Source: JBHIBC01 sp046758905
GTDB lineage: Bacteria > Acidobacteriota > Polarisedimenticolia > Gp22-AA2
Length of the DNA stretch: 52,370 nt
Direction: 5' to 3'
Assembly (NCBI GenBank): GCA_046758905.1
Contig: JBHIBC010000011.1
Coordinates: forward strand, 1-52,370
The translations under genes were made by a program, and so were the position numbers. Shown one piece after another: positions 51,724 through 52,370 of the stretch (positions are counted from its first letter, which is position 1; the number at the start of each line of letters is the position of its first letter). The notes beneath the pieces are model-generated. The model was given only the letters and a program-made list of their open reading frames with translations. It was not told the origin of the DNA and made no database searches.

Positions 51724-52359
51724 ATGGCGACGGTGCGCCGCGAGATCCTCGAGGATGCGCTGGAGAAGCTGCACCGCTCCCTCTCGGAGCTGCGCCCCCG
51801 AAGCCCGGACGACGTCCGGCGCAGCTCGATCATCGTCGCCGAGCGCATGGATCGCTGGGGGAACTTCCTCTATCTCGATCCCCGTTGCGAGGAGGTCCTC
51901 GGCAACCCGCCCGCCTGCTACGAAGCGGAGCCCGACTGGACTCAATGGATCCATCCGAAGGACCTCGGGCGCCTGCACACCCACTGGGTATGGGGCCTGA
52001 ACGGGCGGCCGTGCAGGCGCGTGGAGTATCGCTTCGAGCACGCCGACGGCCGCTGGCTGTGGATCGAGGAGAGCTTCCGACCGATCCTGGCCGACGCCCG
52101 CGGGCAGACCCTGGTCTTCGACGCGCGCTGGCACGACGTCACGCCCCGCAAGCGCCGGGAGCAGGAGCTCCTCATCGCTGAGCTCGAGCGCTCCCTGCGC
52201 GCGATCCGGGCCGGGCCGCGCCCCGGCGTCGTCATCCCCTTCCCGCCCCTCCCGGCCCTGCAGCGGCGCCGGAATGCGGCGGCGCACCGGTCTCGGGGCG
52301 CCGCCGGCGCGGGCTTTAGCAGGCTGTTGACAAAGTCTGATTTTTCGCATTTCGATTGA
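51724..52359 (+). CDS. PAS (PAS_3 fold) sensor protein, C-terminus probably altered by insertion
   Basis: 211 aa. A helical lead (MATVRREILEDALEKLHRSL) is followed by one PAS domain at about 35-145: RWGNFLYLDPRCEEVLGNP, WIHPKDLGRLHTHW, VEYRFEHADGRWLWIEESF, DARWHDVTPRKRREQELL. The last motif is the normal PAC end followed by a coiled-coil start, where kinases or guanylate cyclases usually continue. Instead the frame runs through Pro/Arg-rich residues and ends in AT-rich sequence (LLTKSDFSHFD) that looks foreign. The start could also be GTG 51718. Likely a truncated signalling protein. Confidence 0.65.
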   Translation: MATVRREILEDALEKLHRSLSELRPRSPDDVRRSSIIVAERMDRWGNFLYLDPRCEEVLGNPPACYEAEPDWTQWIHPKDLGRLHTHWVWGLNGRPCRRVEYRFEHADGRWLWIEESFRPILADARGQTLVFDARWHDVTPRKRREQELLIAELERSLRAIRAGPRPGVVIPFPPLPALQRRRNAAAHRSRGAAGAGFSRLLTKSDFSHFD

Positions 52360-52370
52360 TCACATTCCCA
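52311..52370. mobile_element. Possible insertion-sequence end at the right edge
   Basis: Base composition switches to about 40 percent GC, and GGCTGTTGACAAAGTC (52322-52337), preceded by TTTAGCA, resembles terminal repeats of IS elements of the GGCTGTTGAAAAAGTC type. The window ends before a transposase or the other end can be seen. Confidence 0.4.

Noticed and set aside
52331..52336. TTGACA near the right end as a promoter -35
   Set aside because: The hexamer is part of the IS-like terminal sequence, and no -10 or gene follows within the window.
1..52370. CRISPR arrays, tRNA and rRNA genes, replication origin
   Set aside because: No regularly spaced repeats, cloverleaf-like segments with CCA ends or rRNA-like stretches were seen on reading; no DnaA-box cluster or AT-rich origin region either.

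Overview
The window is high-GC DNA (roughly 70 percent by eye) with dense bacterial genes, mostly in operons joined by ATGA or GTGA overlaps. Lipoprotein sulfatase, S8 and M1 secreted peptidases, DUF4388, Kor/Hdr enzymes, multiheme cytochromes and a Qrc/ACIII-like respiratory operon together suggest an environmental, metabolically flexible Gram-negative bacterium of the Acidobacteriota or a related deep lineage. That placement is inference; no rRNA or tRNA gene is visible.

Layout. 1-5620: the end of a flippase-like membrane protein, a sulfatase-fold lipoprotein, a lipase-maturation-factor homologue, and a coupled pair made of a membrane protein and a VWA lipoprotein. 5769-17151: a large secreted subtilase with a P domain, a DUF4388 protein, a CPA-type antiporter with a TrkA-N-like tail, a sigma-70 factor, an M1 peptidase and an M20 amidohydrolase. 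27538-17170 (minus strand): a ten-gene operon marR-korD-korA-korB-korC-(FAD oxidoreductase/MvhD)-hdrCB-hdrA-zinc ribbon-hemerythrin. 27732-33144: an atypical D-aminoacylase-like lipoprotein, a MerR regulator with three metal-type cysteines, a coiled-coil lipoprotein, PilZ, a methyltransferase and a degenerate receiver. 39384-33192 (minus): a five-gene quinol/cytochrome c oxidoreductase operon. 42844-39570 (minus): a di-heme histidine kinase and its sigma-54 activator, with a divergent pentaheme cytochrome at 43136. 44325-52359: hydrolase, two CPBP proteases, FAD reductase, YceI, PLP decarboxylase, rhomboid and a PAS protein, which seems to run into a mobile-element end at the right edge.

Two systems stand out. 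First, hdrA is interrupted by an in-frame TGA exactly where the family has a cysteine. A perfect hairpin with a GGUC loop starts 20 nt after it, so the gene should be read as a selenoprotein of 819 aa. It sits in one operon with a complete 2-oxoacid:ferredoxin oxidoreductase, an NAD(P)H-type flavoprotein and HdrBC. This predicts an electron-bifurcating or confurcating complex linking 2-oxoacid oxidation, ferredoxin, NAD(P)H and a disulfide-type acceptor, probably under a cysteine-rich MarR regulator.

Second, the heme-binding kinase/sigma-54 activator pair has a closed regulatory circuit that can be read in the DNA. The palindrome CTGACA-N3-TGTCAG lies upstream of both multiheme cytochrome transcription units. 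Each unit also has a correctly spaced -24/-12 promoter (39456-39441 minus; 43040-43055 plus), and one palindrome covers the -35 box of the kinase operon itself. The inferred job is redox control of a quinol-linked, c-type cytochrome respiratory branch.
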